A DNA stretch of 64,000 nucleotides from Ascarosepion bandense (Eukaryota > Mollusca > Cephalopoda > Sepiida > Sepiidae), in assembly GCA_037127315.1 (NCBI GenBank), contig JBBBDQ010000914.1, positions 382,501 through 446,500 on the forward strand, given 5' to 3'. The notes under the pieces were generated by a model that saw nothing but the letters and a program-made list of their open reading frames with translations, made no database searches and was not told the origin of the DNA. Below, one piece after another: positions 36,101 through 47,102 of the stretch (within the stretch, counting starts at the first letter, position 1; each line of letters starts with the position of its first letter). A program made the position numbers and the translations under genes.

Positions 36101-36530
36101 GTAACGGCATTATATAGAAAAATGTACAACTGGCCGCCGCAAATCTCAAATGTCTAATATCCTACTAGGAAGAGTTCCTGCTTGAATCTCTGTATGCTAT
36201 CAGAAAACTTCTATGTACGGCCCCAAATGCCGGACTTCACGAAAATGTCTCGTTTCAATTTGCTTTCTTCATGTCTCTTTAACCCTAGAGCAATTCTTCT
36301 GGACCGTCCGTCATAACAAACATCACCCATTGACAAATAGAGTAGAGCTAATTTCAGCAAATCCACAGTATGTCTGGAAGTGCCACCTAAATGGGGAAAA
36401 TTTGCGGTTTTTGTGAAATACCTCTCACCCGCAGGAGATATATCTAAATCTGATATAGCTTGCAAAAAGGGACCTAAATACTGAGAACCTTCCACTACAG
36501 ATGAAGGGCAACCTGGCAGCATATATATGC
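33150..36530 (+). mobile_element. Ty3/gypsy element remnant (gag-pol), decayed
   Basis: Plus-strand fragments in gag-pol order. A gag capsid-like stretch (FINGVQNAQIRQKLLEHTNL) lies near 33540. A zinc knuckle at 33844-33885 has the CX2CX4HX4C pattern and is followed by a damaged second knuckle. RT (34347-34914) reads YSLEDKQFIKTKITSTFNEG, then VCSTLDLRSAYY and KRIPFGVTNRVASFQQIVDK. RNase H (35071-35310) reads AIDAFTDLKRGIANSVVITI. An integrase zinc and core remnant (35652-35861) reads KYKPQFFRYEAKTLVKATER. A C-terminal integrase piece near 36340 reads VELISANPQYVW. No LTRs were recognised. It is a different lineage from the young element at 57.7-63.8 kb. Confidence 0.8.
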
Positions 36531-36811
36531 CAGTAAAATAGTTAGGGGTTAAGCCAGATCAAAGTAAGTGTTCAATGCTCAAATTAAAATCAAAATAAAT
36601 GAACTGAATAGGCAATGCTAACAATATACGAGCCTGGCTGAGAGTGATTGTTTTTCATTTATTTTTCTTCACGTCAATCGTTGACATAAAGAGGTCCCAC
36701 TCCCCTTCTGTTGGTGTACCTCCTATCGTGTGTCTCACCAAGCGTCATATGGGTTACTTCTATGCCTGAAGAGACCAGCGGTGTCAAACCTAGGGAAGAA
36801 CTAAGTGATGT

Positions 36812-36815
<4 letters not shown>

Positions 36816-36879
<64 letters not shown>

Positions 36880-36880
36880 A
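36816..36880. repeat. (TA)n microsatellite
   Basis: TA repeats with one TG interruption. Confidence 0.9.
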
Positions 36881-39479
36881 AGAATGTGTGTACACGTCAT
36901 TTCTGCATGTGCATCTAAGAATTTTAGATAAGTTTAGAGAACGTGGTAACAGCTTCATTCTTTCTACAGAAATTATTACCGTTTCCTTTTAAAATTAAGT
37001 TCAATTGAAAGTATGAATTTCAATTCCGCCTCGCTATTTGTTCCAAAATTAATATGACGTAATCACATTTTCAATGCCTTGTTCGATTAAATTTCCTCGT
37101 AGACTAAATACCATCTTTCGTGACATATCGATTGAATGATGAGTAATTCAGATACTCGGGAAAATGAATGCAAGAAAGGAATTATAAATTCGTTTTCATC
37201 AAAATTTCAATAATTACACTGATCGAAATCGTTATAATTGAAACTGCAAAAGGAATATCCCGGTTTCTATTCAGAATAATTATATCTGTTATGAAAAGTA
37301 GTAGAATTCATTACAAATTCTGGCTCTTTTGGCTTTAACAAAAGAATTTTTCATAATCCGGAGTTTAAATATTCAGGTCTTTTTTTTTGTTATCTTGATG
37401 AATGCCAACATTATCAATGCTAGTGAACGGATATTTCAAAAGACGCACGAAAAGATCTTCCTGCTCTTGTCCCGAGACTTATTTAGATTGCAATGCTAAA
37501 AATATAAAGACACTTAACTAATAAAGTCTATCTCCTCCCTTCGCTTGCATTATTTATTTGTTTTCATTTCTCATGCACGCACCAGGTGTCTGAAAAAGGA
37601 AGTAAAACGAGTCTTCATAAATCTCTATCTTCTCTACTAGTATCTCCACAGAACATCGCATTTCTAATTAATCTAAATTCAATTCTGTTGATTTTGGTAC
37701 GACGCCAAGCTCACATCATATTGCGAGCGATGAAATCATATCCACTCTTTTTCACATTTCTCTGGAAATGCTCATATATTTTTCTCAGTCTCTCGATCCC
37801 ATTGATATTGACACTATATTCTGAAGCACTAACAACTTCTCGCTCTGGGAGATTTTTTTATTCACATATGTCAGATCTGGTCATTTTATTTGGATGCGTG
37901 ATCAGTCTGTCTATGGAAATCGTAAAATATTTCGTGACTTTGTTTTAATGACATTATCTGATGATAACACATTTCATCTACGTTATAGAACCTAATTCGG
38001 TATTAGATTAATGAGATTAATTAGAAAAAAAGACTGTATTGATCACACAGCGTTATTTGAGTCGACGGGAGTGCTGGGGAAGTTGCTGGAGACTTCATTT
38101 ACACTTCTGATGTAATCATGAAAATAAATAATAATAATAATAATAATAACTGGTCATATGCTACAAAGAGAATGACACTCACGGCTTCTAAACTTAATCA
38201 ATAAATCTTTTAAAAGTTATTTTTCCTCTTTTTGTGAATTAAGAAGGCCTATTGTAAACATTTAAACAGTGCCCCCAAAAGGCCTTAACCAGTTAGTACA
38301 TCACTTATAGACTGGTGTAATGAATATATCTATTTATAACCTTGTGTCTTTTCAAATTTGAATGATACGGCAGGCAAGCCAACTTAGGTGTCGAATCTTG
38401 ATACTTGTTAACACTCTCAATTAGCGACCGTCTGAGAATAATTGCTAAATCTTATCCTGGAAAGAATTCTAGAGTTGAACAGACATGAAGTCACTTGATT
38501 TCTTTTGAAACGCGTCACCCAGCACGAATAATAAAAATAATAGTTTCTAACAAGCAGAGTTCACGCCCTGCAAAACCCTTCTACAATTAATTTTTTCGGC
38601 TAGGAATTGTCTTTTGTTCAATTGAAATTTTCTTCAATTCTGTGAATACAAAACAAAAAACAACAAAACAAAAAAGTATGTCCTTTGTTTGCCCTGAGAT
38701 TTTTGTCCTGACCTGGCATGTGATTACAAAGCAGGTATAGGTAAAAAAATACTTTTTCGTAATAGTAATAATAATATCAGAAGTACAGACAAATACTGAT
38801 GGTGGGTACGGATCCGATGTTCCAAAAATATGGAAACAAATAGAAAAGTCTCAACAGAAGCTGGCATGATTATATTATAACATTCCTAAATCGGACTTAC
38901 GACTCATCTCAGCAAGCTTGGCCCCGAACCTCCTTGTAAATTCAAGGAGAATCCGTCTGGTCTGAGAAAAAAAACAACAACAAAAAAAACAAAAAAACAG
39001 GACACTCCCTATCCGGAGAACCAATCAATTGGATGAAACAAAAATTACAATCCGACATCTACTGGAGGATCGAAGCCTTCCTCAGCAGGATCACTGATGG
39101 ATAAGACCGAAAAGGGACCATCACAAAATGGAAAAAAGATTCAGACAAGTATTCGACACATTCAAGGTCTGCTAAGTACAAAAATTTAATAGATTCAACA
39201 ATTTAAAGGAGACGCATGAGGTTCATCCCCACCCTCCCTGTTAAGGCAGTTATCAACATTAGTCAACATCAGTAGAATGCCTCTGTAGAGTCAGTGCTGC
39301 ACAAGGATCTTAATTTTCCAATAACCATCAAGTGGTTATCATGGATATCTTTGACCGAATCTAGAAAATAGCAGTGAACCTTCTCCAGACTCTGGTGGAT
39401 AAGCTAAGATAATAGGTGAGACAGACATTATTGAAAGCAAAACCGCCCAAATCAACCATCACAAAGGAAAGAGAATGAC
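36881..39479. other. AT-rich non-coding stretch
   Basis: A 120-codon hydrophobic plus-strand frame at 37586-37948 has no recognisable domain and no support as a gene. A short (AAT)n lies at about 38128-38148. From about 38990 onward, degenerate sequence may be the 5' part of the following PLE. Confidence 0.4.
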
Positions 39480-41060
39480 AATCAATACCCTACAGAGAAT
39501 GAAAATATCATCATACTACCATCTGACAAAGCCAATGTGACTGTCTTGATAGACAAAACAGAAAGCACCGAGAAACTGTAATACCTCACTAGAAGTGGTA
39601 GCTGTAGAATAGAAAACTCTAACGTTGAAAACAGAACAATTGTTGCATATACTAATCAAAAACAAGGATCACTTCCAGCATAAGACATAAGGAGTAGTTG
39701 TTTCAACGTAACAATTAACTACCTCATATGTACGGTTTCCCAAGCTTCACAAAGACGCTATTTCGCTCACAACAATTGCTCGTTACTAAGTGTTTTAGTG
39801 ATCCCACCCCCGAGTCACTTGACTAATTGATAGGAAGGTATTCATCATATGTCCGGAACTACGCTCAATTTGTGGAACTAAGCAAAGTTGCACTCATCAA
39901 TTCAACCAACTGGTGAGTCTGTAAACCAAGGTAACCATGGTTAAGGCACTATCGGTGGTCAAAGAGAGACTGGCGTCGGACTGATCTCTAGAAGAACGTA
40001 ACACTATTACTATATAACCCGATGTCGATGCTAACTTTATGTACACAAAAAGATACTTTAAATTGGCATGAGACATAACGACAGGATGAAAGCTTAACAA
40101 TGTCTTCGCTATTATCACTTTTTATTGGCTAACATATACACGGAATACTTCAACATCACTAAAGCCAACTCTATGACTGAGATACTTCATTTATACTCTA
40201 TTCACACTAGGAATAGTTCCAGCTACCTGTACATCCTATAAATCCAACAAGACCTTGAATACGATTCACAAAAGGAAAAGAAAACAACAACAAACTAGCA
40301 TGCATGGAACAATAACTCGAACAGAGAATGGGTTCAAGACATCCGTATGTCACTAGTCTATACACCAGACAATACCTCAACTTGAACTCCCACTAATCAT
40401 ACAACTTAATGAAAGAGAACCACCGCTACTTACAGCATCGAGCAAAAGTCACAGCTGAGATCCAGAGACACATAAACAGGAAATGGTCAGTTTTAGCAAT
40501 ACTCTATAACGTAACAAGTTACCAGGGTTACTGAAAACATATCCAACAAACGTGGAGAGGAGAATAGATGAGGATAAAAACACTGAGAATATTGTTTCGG
40601 TCTGCTTACGGATTACTGGAGAAAATACAAAGAATTCATATTACATTAGGACGTGTTTGAAAGTGGTTCAACAATTCACAGATACCTCTTCTGAGTAAAA
40701 TCTCCAATAGAATAAAACTTGATTAAATGCGTATTCCATTACATGCAGCTACGTAAATATGTATAAAAGACAAACCATCCGTCTCTTTAAGGTAAGGCTG
40801 CAGGAAAACCGCAAGGCTGTAACACGAAGGGAAATATAAAATTCAGGTGTAATTGATCACTTATGAAAGGAGTAAAGGATGAATTAGAAATAATAGGTAG
40901 AGAACACAAAAGGAAATTACTAAACTTGAAAGAATCAGCGCATATGCTGGGTCCCAAAAGTCAAATACGTTCGTTAGATCTAATGAGTCGTGAGTTCAAT
41001 ACCTGGCTACAGAAGTGATGAATATAACTTAGAGAGTTAAATTAAAGGATAAAGCTAAGA
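39480..41060 (+). mobile_element. Penelope-like element, decayed but near complete
   Basis: Plus-strand PLE in order: ENIIILPSDKANVTVLIDKT (DKG-type block, about 39495-39560), a YGFPKLHKDA-like RT start (about 39730), ALSVVKERLASD (about 39945), a YMEYFNITKANS-like region (about 40140), thumb SLYTRQYLNLNSH (about 40350), LQHRAKVTAEIQRHINR, and the nuclease part with CVFHYMQLRKYV (Cys-rich entry, about 40720). The conserved tail DELEIIGREHKRKLLNLKES then AHMLGPKSQ, MSREFNTWLQK, sits at 40865-41020. Frames change repeatedly. A hammerhead-like repeat follows at 41139-41230. Confidence 0.85.
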
Positions 41061-41138
41061 CAACTGGGAGTGGCACGAATCTTGGATCGAGAAAAATATG
41101 TCACAGTGATCGGAATAGAGGGTTTGGTTTGAAATTCA

Positions 41139-41230
41139 TTTCAACTGAAGTACTCCGGAGCGTACAACGGTCGAAAAAACGTGAATACGAACATTGCTAT
41201 AAAGGTCAGGACAACAGTCCGAACAATGTA
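41139..41230 (+). ncRNA. Hammerhead-like repeat 3' of PLE
   Basis: CTGAAG at 41145-41150 and GAAA at 41173-41176 enclose 'CCGGAGCGTACAACGG', whose CCG and CGG ends can pair. The downstream part ('ggacaacagtccgaacaatg') matches the palindrome arm at 46735-46877. The third core base block is mutated (GTA for GA). Confidence 0.45.
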
Positions 41231-41274
41231 AATAATATAATAATAATACATTACTAGAAGTGTCCAAACTATGT

Positions 41275-41275
41275 A

Positions 41276-41326
<51 letters not shown>
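41275..41326. repeat. (TAA)n microsatellite upstream of RLE LINE
   Basis: About 50 bp of AAT/TAA repeats directly abutting the 5' end of the following LINE copy. Confidence 0.95.
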
Positions 41327-42697
41327 CGACATCAGGCGAATGGATAATAATAAACGAATGGATAATTATAAACGAATGGATAATAATAAACGAATGGATG
41401 CTACTCTAAACGACATCAGGCAAATGGATGCTAAAACAAGAAAGCTTCTTTCTAAGCATAGGATGCATCACCCAAAGGCTGATGTAGACCGTCTATACAT
41501 ACCCCGTAAAGAAGGTGGAAGAGGTCTTATTCAGCTGGAATTGTCATACAAGACAACAACTATTGGCTTACTAACATACATAGAAACAACAAAGGATTGG
41601 ATGATACAATTAGTAAGGCAACATGAAGAAAGAAAGAAAAGATATTCAATAATAAAAGAAGGCAGTAAATACAAACAAGAATTACAGTTAGTAGATTCTG
41701 TAGAAAAGCAAAACAGTAGCCAAGAACCAACTATTGCAGCAAAAAATATGAAAATGAAAGCCAAAGATAAAGCTCTTGAACAGATGAAACAGCGCTGGCA
41801 AGACAAACCTCTGCATGGCCAATATCCAGTACGTGCCAATAAATCCAATGTTGACAAAGTTAATACTCATCGATGGTTACGTGCATCTGGATTAAAGTCT
41901 GAAACTGAAGGATTTATACTTGCAGCACAAGACCAAAATCTTTTCACGAGAAACTTTCAGGCAAATATTATGCATAATAATATGGATCCAAAATGCAGGT
42001 TTTGTGATAAACACCAAGAAACAATAGACCACCTAATCTCAGGCTGTTCTGTGCTTGCCCCAAACGAATATAAAAATCGCCACGATAGAGTTGGGCAATA
42101 TTTACATTGGGCAATGTGCAAACATTATGGAAAAGCTGTAAACAAACACTGGTATGAACATCATCCAGCACCGGTTACAGAAATAGAAGATGTAACCATT
42201 CTATGGGATTACACCATCTACACAGACAGAAAAATTGAAGCAAACAGGCCAGACATTATTGTTAAAAACCAGAAGGAGAAAACTTGTCTATTAATTGATA
42301 TGGCTTGTCCAGCGGATTGTAACATAGCAATCAAGGAATTTGAAAAACTGTCAAAATATAAAGACCTGGAAATTGAAATAGAAAAAATGTGTAAATTGAA
42401 AACAAGAGTTGTACCAGTGATAGTAGGTGCACTTGGAATGATAAAAAATGGAACAAAACAACACATTGAAAGAATCCCTGGAAACCCCAGCTTAAGAGAT
42501 ATACAAAAAATTGTCTTATTAAGTACAGCCCACACACTAAGGAAAACGTTATCTATGTAATGCTGGGGATGATAGGGAAGATAGAAAAACATGAAATGGA
42601 GTCATAACAACACGCCACTACCTGCCTTAGGTCTCCCCGCAGACTTGGTTGGTAGTGAGACCAAAGCAGAAATCGAAATATGATGAAAAATGACATA
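41327..42697 (+). mobile_element. RLE-type LINE (R4/Dong-like), copy 2, with intact 406-codon C-terminal frame
   Basis: The frame 41340-42560 encodes 406 residues without a stop. Its first ~20 residues come from a short tandem duplication (MDNNKR-type units) made of the LINE's own 'aaacgaatggat' sequence and TAA repeats, so they are not native. Real protein begins around LNDIRQMDAKTRKLLSKHRM and continues with ADVDRLYIPRKEGGRGLIQL. At about residues 219-236 is a CX2CX7HX4C zinc knuckle (CRFCDKHQETIDHLISGC). The restriction-enzyme-like endonuclease follows, with Pro-Asp at residues 304-305 (RPDIIV) and Asp320 (LLIDMACP), the PD...D layout of R2-group elements. RT is missing by 5' truncation. 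The 3' UTR ends in (TAA)n. Dong/R4 elements are known to insert in TAA repeats, which is the main reason for the clade suggestion. Confidence 0.82.
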
Positions 42698-42719
42698 ATA
42701 ATAATAATAATAATAATAA
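42698..42719. repeat. (TAA)n joining two LINE copies
   Basis: Tail of copy 2 and immediate 5' neighbour of copy 3. Confidence 0.95.
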
Positions 42720-43472
42720 TCGATGGTTACGTGCATCTGGATTAACGTCTGAGACTGAATGCTTTATTCTTGCAGCGCAAGACCAAAGTCTTTTCACTAG
42801 AAAATTTCAGGGAAATATTATACATAATAATATTGATCCAAAATGCAGATTTTTTGATAAACACCAAGAAACAATAGACCATCTAATTTCAGGCTGTTCT
42901 GTGCTTGCCCCAAATGAATATAAAAATCGCCACGATAGAGTGGAGCAATATTTACATTGGACAATATGCAAACACTATGGAAAATCTGTAAACAAACACT
43001 GGTATGAACATCACCCAGCACCGGTTACAGAAATAGAAGATGTCACCATTCTATGGGATTAGACCATCTAAACAGACAGAAAAATTAAAGCAAATAGGCC
43101 AGAGATTATTGTTAAAACCAGAAAGAGAAAACTTGTCTATTAATTGATATGGCTTGTCCAGCGGAATGTAACATAGCAATCAAGGAATTTGAAAAACTGT
43201 CAAAATATAAAGACCCGGAAATTGAAATAGAAAAAATGTGGAAATTGAAAACAAGAGTTGTGCCAGTGATACTGGGTGCACTTGGAATGATAAAAAAATG
43301 GAACAAAACAACACATTGAAAGAATATCTGGAAACCCCAGCTTAAGAGATATACAAAAAAATGTCTTGTTAAGTACAGCCCACACACTAAGGAAAACTGT
43401 CTATGACTAGGGATGATAGGGAAGATAGAAAAAACATGAAATGAAGCCATAACAACACGCCAATATAAAACA
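42720..43472 (+). mobile_element. RLE-type LINE (R4/Dong-like), copy 3
   Basis: Starts abruptly at 'cgatggttacgtgcatctgg', equivalent to 41870 in copy 2, and follows copy 2 closely. A stop replaces Tyr in the WDYTIY motif near 43060, a 1-bp deletion near 43118 shifts the frame, and the first zinc Cys pair reads CRFFD (second Cys lost). The match ends at 43472, before the 3' tail. Confidence 0.85.
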
Positions 43473-43591
43473 ATGTTAATCATATCTACATATACGTAAA
43501 TCAGATCACACACCATCTATTATTAAGCATATATCACATAATTAAACACGGAATTAACAATTCTCCCCTGAAGCTATTTCTATTAGCATAG

Positions 43592-43645
<54 letters not shown>

Positions 43646-44469
43646 AGAGAAAGAGAGAGTGGGTTTGATTATCTAATTTTCTGTAATATTGGCAAATATG
43701 TATTGTTTCTTCTAAGTTTAATTTATACATAGAAAATATAAAGAAGACTTATTTTAAATGACTTATTATAATTTATGGCCTCAACAGACCGTTAAAGTCA
43801 TTTTTGTTTTAAATTTTAATCCTTTCACACAGACCAATGCAAGGTGATAAAAGCCATTACAATGCAAAGATATATTGAGAATAAAACAAAGAGCGGGAGA
43901 CAATGAGAGTACAAGTTTAAGAAGACAGATAATGAGGGTTGACATACCATTTAAACTTGTGTAGAATGTAGGTGATAGATAAGTGAGGGTGCAAAAGTGA
44001 TTTCCACAATAGAGAAGTGTAGGGGAAAAAACTATTAACATAGAACGTACGATTTCCACTAGCAATTTCAACAATTAAATTCTGAGGATCTGGTACATTG
44101 ATTTAACTGCTGAAGGTGAGGTACCAACAATGAAAATGCATCAGAAAAAATTATCGTTAATATATTTATAGAAAGGGCACTGATAAGTTATGCAGGTGAG
44201 ATTGTGACTAAATATATATATCAGGCGATGACCTTTTGGCAAGTTACTCTTCTATAACAAAAAACCCGAATTTTAAACGATTTATTCTACAGAGTTCTCG
44301 TCTCTGTATTTTATGTTGCTGGATACAAACCGTTTCGGGCAATATACATTTTTCCCAATCTTAAATAAAACAAAAATAATATATGAACGCTGTCTATCTT
44401 CTTACAGGTCATACTTCTAAACTCTTTAGGCAGCACACCAATTCATACTAACTGTATCTATTGCCAGAC
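43473..44469. other. Non-coding stretch with TA/GA microsatellite
   Basis: (TA)n-(GA)n at 43592-43660. A 97-codon minus-strand frame at 44074-43781 has no recognisable similarity. Confidence 0.45.
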
Positions 44470-45040
44470 GGTTGATCACTCTGTCGGACTAGAAAGGTTT
44501 TTTTTTTATTTCGTCCGAATCCATTTTTCACATTTATAAATCTACCATTCATCCGTGCATTGAATATTGTTGCCATATCCGGTCTGGTACTTTTGCTATA
44601 CATCTCGAGGTTCTTTACAAAACCCAAAGAAGGATTTGCAATGTAACTGATCCTGACTTGACAGCCCATGTTTAGTCACATGAATGTGGTTTCCCTCTGT
44701 CCTTTCTACAAATACTTAACATGGCAACTGCTCCATGTGACCTCTCTCCACATAAAGCGTACTACCACATAGCGTCTTACTAGATTAGTATCGAGGTTCA
44801 ACCCTTTTACTGTTGAAATAGTTAAATGTAACCACCAATTTTGCTCCAGTTTTTCTCGCAATTTCTGCATGTGAAACTACCCTCCGTTTATTTGCTTCCC
44901 TGATAGCTACTATCGCTAAAAAATGAAACGTAACTGTTGTAATCATCTATCTTCTTAAATCCTACTTATCTTTTATCTTTTCCTCAATATCCCCTGTACT
45001 AGAGACTGTCTCCCCTTAGTTAGGGTAAAAGGATAAATAA
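44470..45040 (+). mobile_element. APE-type LINE 3' fragment
   Basis: Plus-strand remnant of the RT C-terminal region (IYKSTIHPCIEYCCHIRSGT, TQRRICNVTDPDL), then the 3' UTR ending in 'ggataaataaataat'. It contains an internal deletion and stops. Confidence 0.75.
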
Positions 45041-46074
45041 ATAATATTCACAATGTTAAAAAAGATAAATATGTCCTTCCGGAAGAGAAGAATAGAGACT
45101 AGATCTTAGCGCAGAGAAATGTTTATTAAACCCTTTTTTCTCTGGCGATTTTCATTGTTGCGGGTCAAATGTTGGTACTAGTCCGATGCCACAACATGAA
45201 GTCCACATAAGCAATGTCAAATATACAGAATGTGAATCTCCTCTGACAGGCACACGCTAAACCACAAACAGCAGGTATCGATTAATTAAGAAAGCGTTCA
45301 GTGAATGCGTGACGTGTGCTAATTGCTTTTGGCAGATAAGAGAAGTACAAATTAGGGAGAAAAATAAAAGAATCCGTTTTAGTGGGATCCGGGACACGAT
45401 CAACACACAGGATTGGCGACTCAAACTGAAAGGGATTTCAATTCCAGGTCGTTGGATGATGATTGAATGATGATTGAAGTTGAACAGAACTACATCGTTA
45501 GGGATCTTAATCTGCACCATGGTCTTTGATGCGAAGCCAGTTGGAAATTAATGCTGACCAAGCTGACATTGTCCATTATTGAATACTCGACAAGAATAGA
45601 AGAACATAATGGAGGTTGTTTGGTAGCTTTTCCTTGGCTTTCGTTTCACTGATGATTTCACGATATTTGAACAAAATAAAAGAAACAAAAAACAAAAGGA
45701 TGATTCGAATACAAAAGCTGCATATTTTTCAGTGATGCGAAGTTACGAAAATTTGAAAACTATTAGAGAAATTTTGTGAATGTCTCTACTTTTTCTCTAG
45801 TGTTATTTTGTATATATTAGTATTAGTATTGGTTCACGAAATTGTGGGTTCACACACGGAACTGATTGATCTTGCTTTCATTGGTAAAACTTTGAAACCC
45901 AACTGTATTGAATTATAAACATATCATTCTTTAAAATGTTATAACTTGCTACCCCACTTAATTAATCTCATTGGATGATCTCTTTATTCTTATTTATTTA
46001 TTTATCTATTTTCATATTATATTTCTTTTAAATCGCCTTATCTATTTGTCTATATTTCTGAGATGAAATAGTAT
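45041..46074. other. Non-coding stretch
   Basis: An 87-codon minus-strand frame at 45520-45257 starts with a good initiation context (accATGg) but has no recognised similarity and ends without domain structure. Not called as a gene. Confidence 0.4.
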
Positions 46075-46127
46075 TTGCAGTATTTACATTATTCGGACTA
46101 TTTTCTTCATCGTTGTTACCATTTTTT

Positions 46128-46588
46128 TTTTTTATAAGCGTTTCACCCCGAGCAAGGCATGTCACTGCCACTACTGTGCAGGGGGGCTACGTAGAGTGGA
46201 GAAAGGCTGATTAAATATAGGAAATAACAGAGGGTGGGTGATAGGCGGGTGAGGATACCGAGAATGAGGGTTGGGTAGATGAGAGTGTTGTGAGAATAGT
46301 TGGGAGTTAGTGTGATAGGAGGTGTCTATTGACCCTACATTTAAACACCTGGAGATTGTAACTGTCGGGAAAGCAGACTTGTGGAAGGGAGTTCCACAGG
46401 CGGGAAGCGCGAGAAAAGAAGCTGTTGGTGGTAGAATTTACGGTTACATCTTATTTGTTTAACTGTAAAAGTTGCTAATCTAGTATCTCGTGTAAATTCG
46501 TGCTTAGGCGGCACCAGTGATCTAAGCTCATCGGAGCAGAAGCCATGAAAGTACTTGTAGAAGAGGCACAGGGAAGCTACATCACGTT
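46128..46588 (-). mobile_element. APE-type LINE 3' fragment nested in the palindrome
   Basis: Minus-strand LINE with poly-T and gtttcaccccgagcaaggca at its left end and the C-terminal RT region (CLFYKYFHGFCSDELRSLV) up to 46588. The flanks rejoin as one continuous arm of the foldback element. Good preservation suggests the insertion is relatively recent. Confidence 0.85.
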
Positions 46589-46593
46589 GCAAC

Positions 46594-46626
46594 GTTTCAG
46601 CATTTTTACGCTCTCGCCTTCGTCAG
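46594..46626 (-). ncRNA. Hammerhead-like motif, left arm
   Basis: On the minus strand CTGACGA (46626-46620) and GAAAC (46598-46594) flank an AGGCG...TGCT imperfect stem. Core boxes fit CUGANGA/GAAA. Confidence 0.45.
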
Positions 46627-46789
46627 GTGCTAGGAATTTCGACTCGAACTCTTTATTACTATTACTGGATTTTATGAACTCTAGGATTAGAGAAAATCAT
46701 GAGTTCTAAAAGAGACAATACTACGCAAGAAATGGAGTTCATATACCCCAGTGATTGTAATAAAGAGTTCGGGTGGAAATTCTTAGCAT

Positions 46790-46822
46790 CTGAAGAAGGC
46801 CGGAGCGTTCAACGGCTGAAAC
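46790..46822 (+). ncRNA. Hammerhead-like motif, right arm
   Basis: CTGAAGA at 46790-46796 and GAAAC at 46818-46822 enclose AGGCCG...CGGCT, which can form stem II with one bulge. GTTGTA directly after could supply a two-base-pair stem III and a UH cleavage site, as in minimal PLE hammerheads. Stem I pairing is poor. Confidence 0.45.
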
Positions 46823-46912
46823 GTTGTACAAATGGCAATATAGATGAGGACAATAGTTCTAATAATGTAAATACTCCTTATCTATATTTATTACTAAAAC
46901 ACATTTTACTGC

Positions 46913-46939
46913 CTGATGGTGGTGTTTTAACACTGAAAC
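46913..46939 (+). ncRNA. Second hammerhead-like motif
   Basis: CTGATGG then a perfect GTGTT/AACAC hairpin, then GAAAC, followed by GTTATATAAAT. Only the last A of CUGAUGA is changed. It is a different sequence family from the arms of the neighbouring palindrome. Confidence 0.45.
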
Positions 46940-47063
46940 GTTATATAAATTATTGCAGATGTTTTTATTACTATCATTATTGCCATATATTTATGCTCTA
47001 CTTTTGTACTGAGCATTTATTTAAAGTAAATATGTAACCGTGGAATGTATTTCTATTAGTAAC

Positions 47064-47067
<4 letters not shown>

Positions 47068-47101
<34 letters not shown>
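47068..47101. repeat. (TA)n microsatellite
   Basis: Pure TA dinucleotides. Confidence 0.95.

Positions 47102-47102
<1 letters not shown>

Larger units (their letters stand above)
46075..46900. mobile_element. Palindromic foldback element with hammerhead-like motif on each arm
   Basis: The core arms 46591-46682 and 46735-46826 are inverted copies (about 76 of 92 positions match by eye) separated by 52 bp. The right arm continues to about 46877 ('tggcaatatagatgaggaca', 'gttctaataatgtaaatact'). The matching continuation of the left arm is found at 46075-46127 on the minus strand, displaced by a LINE inserted at 46128-46588. Each arm carries CTGANGA and GAAAC. Two inverted PLE-type terminal repeats are the simplest explanation. 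Confidence 0.7.

Noticed and set aside
37586..37948. 120-codon hydrophobic frame that could look like a membrane protein
   Set aside because: AT-rich chance frame; no family resemblance and no neighbouring exons.
43781..44074. Possible LINE 3' end on the minus strand
   Set aside because: Only a few scattered matches to the family terminal block; below what chance would give in this sequence.
45257..45520. 87-codon frame with good start context
   Set aside because: No recognisable domain, no splice or conservation evidence, and it runs into random hydrophobic sequence.
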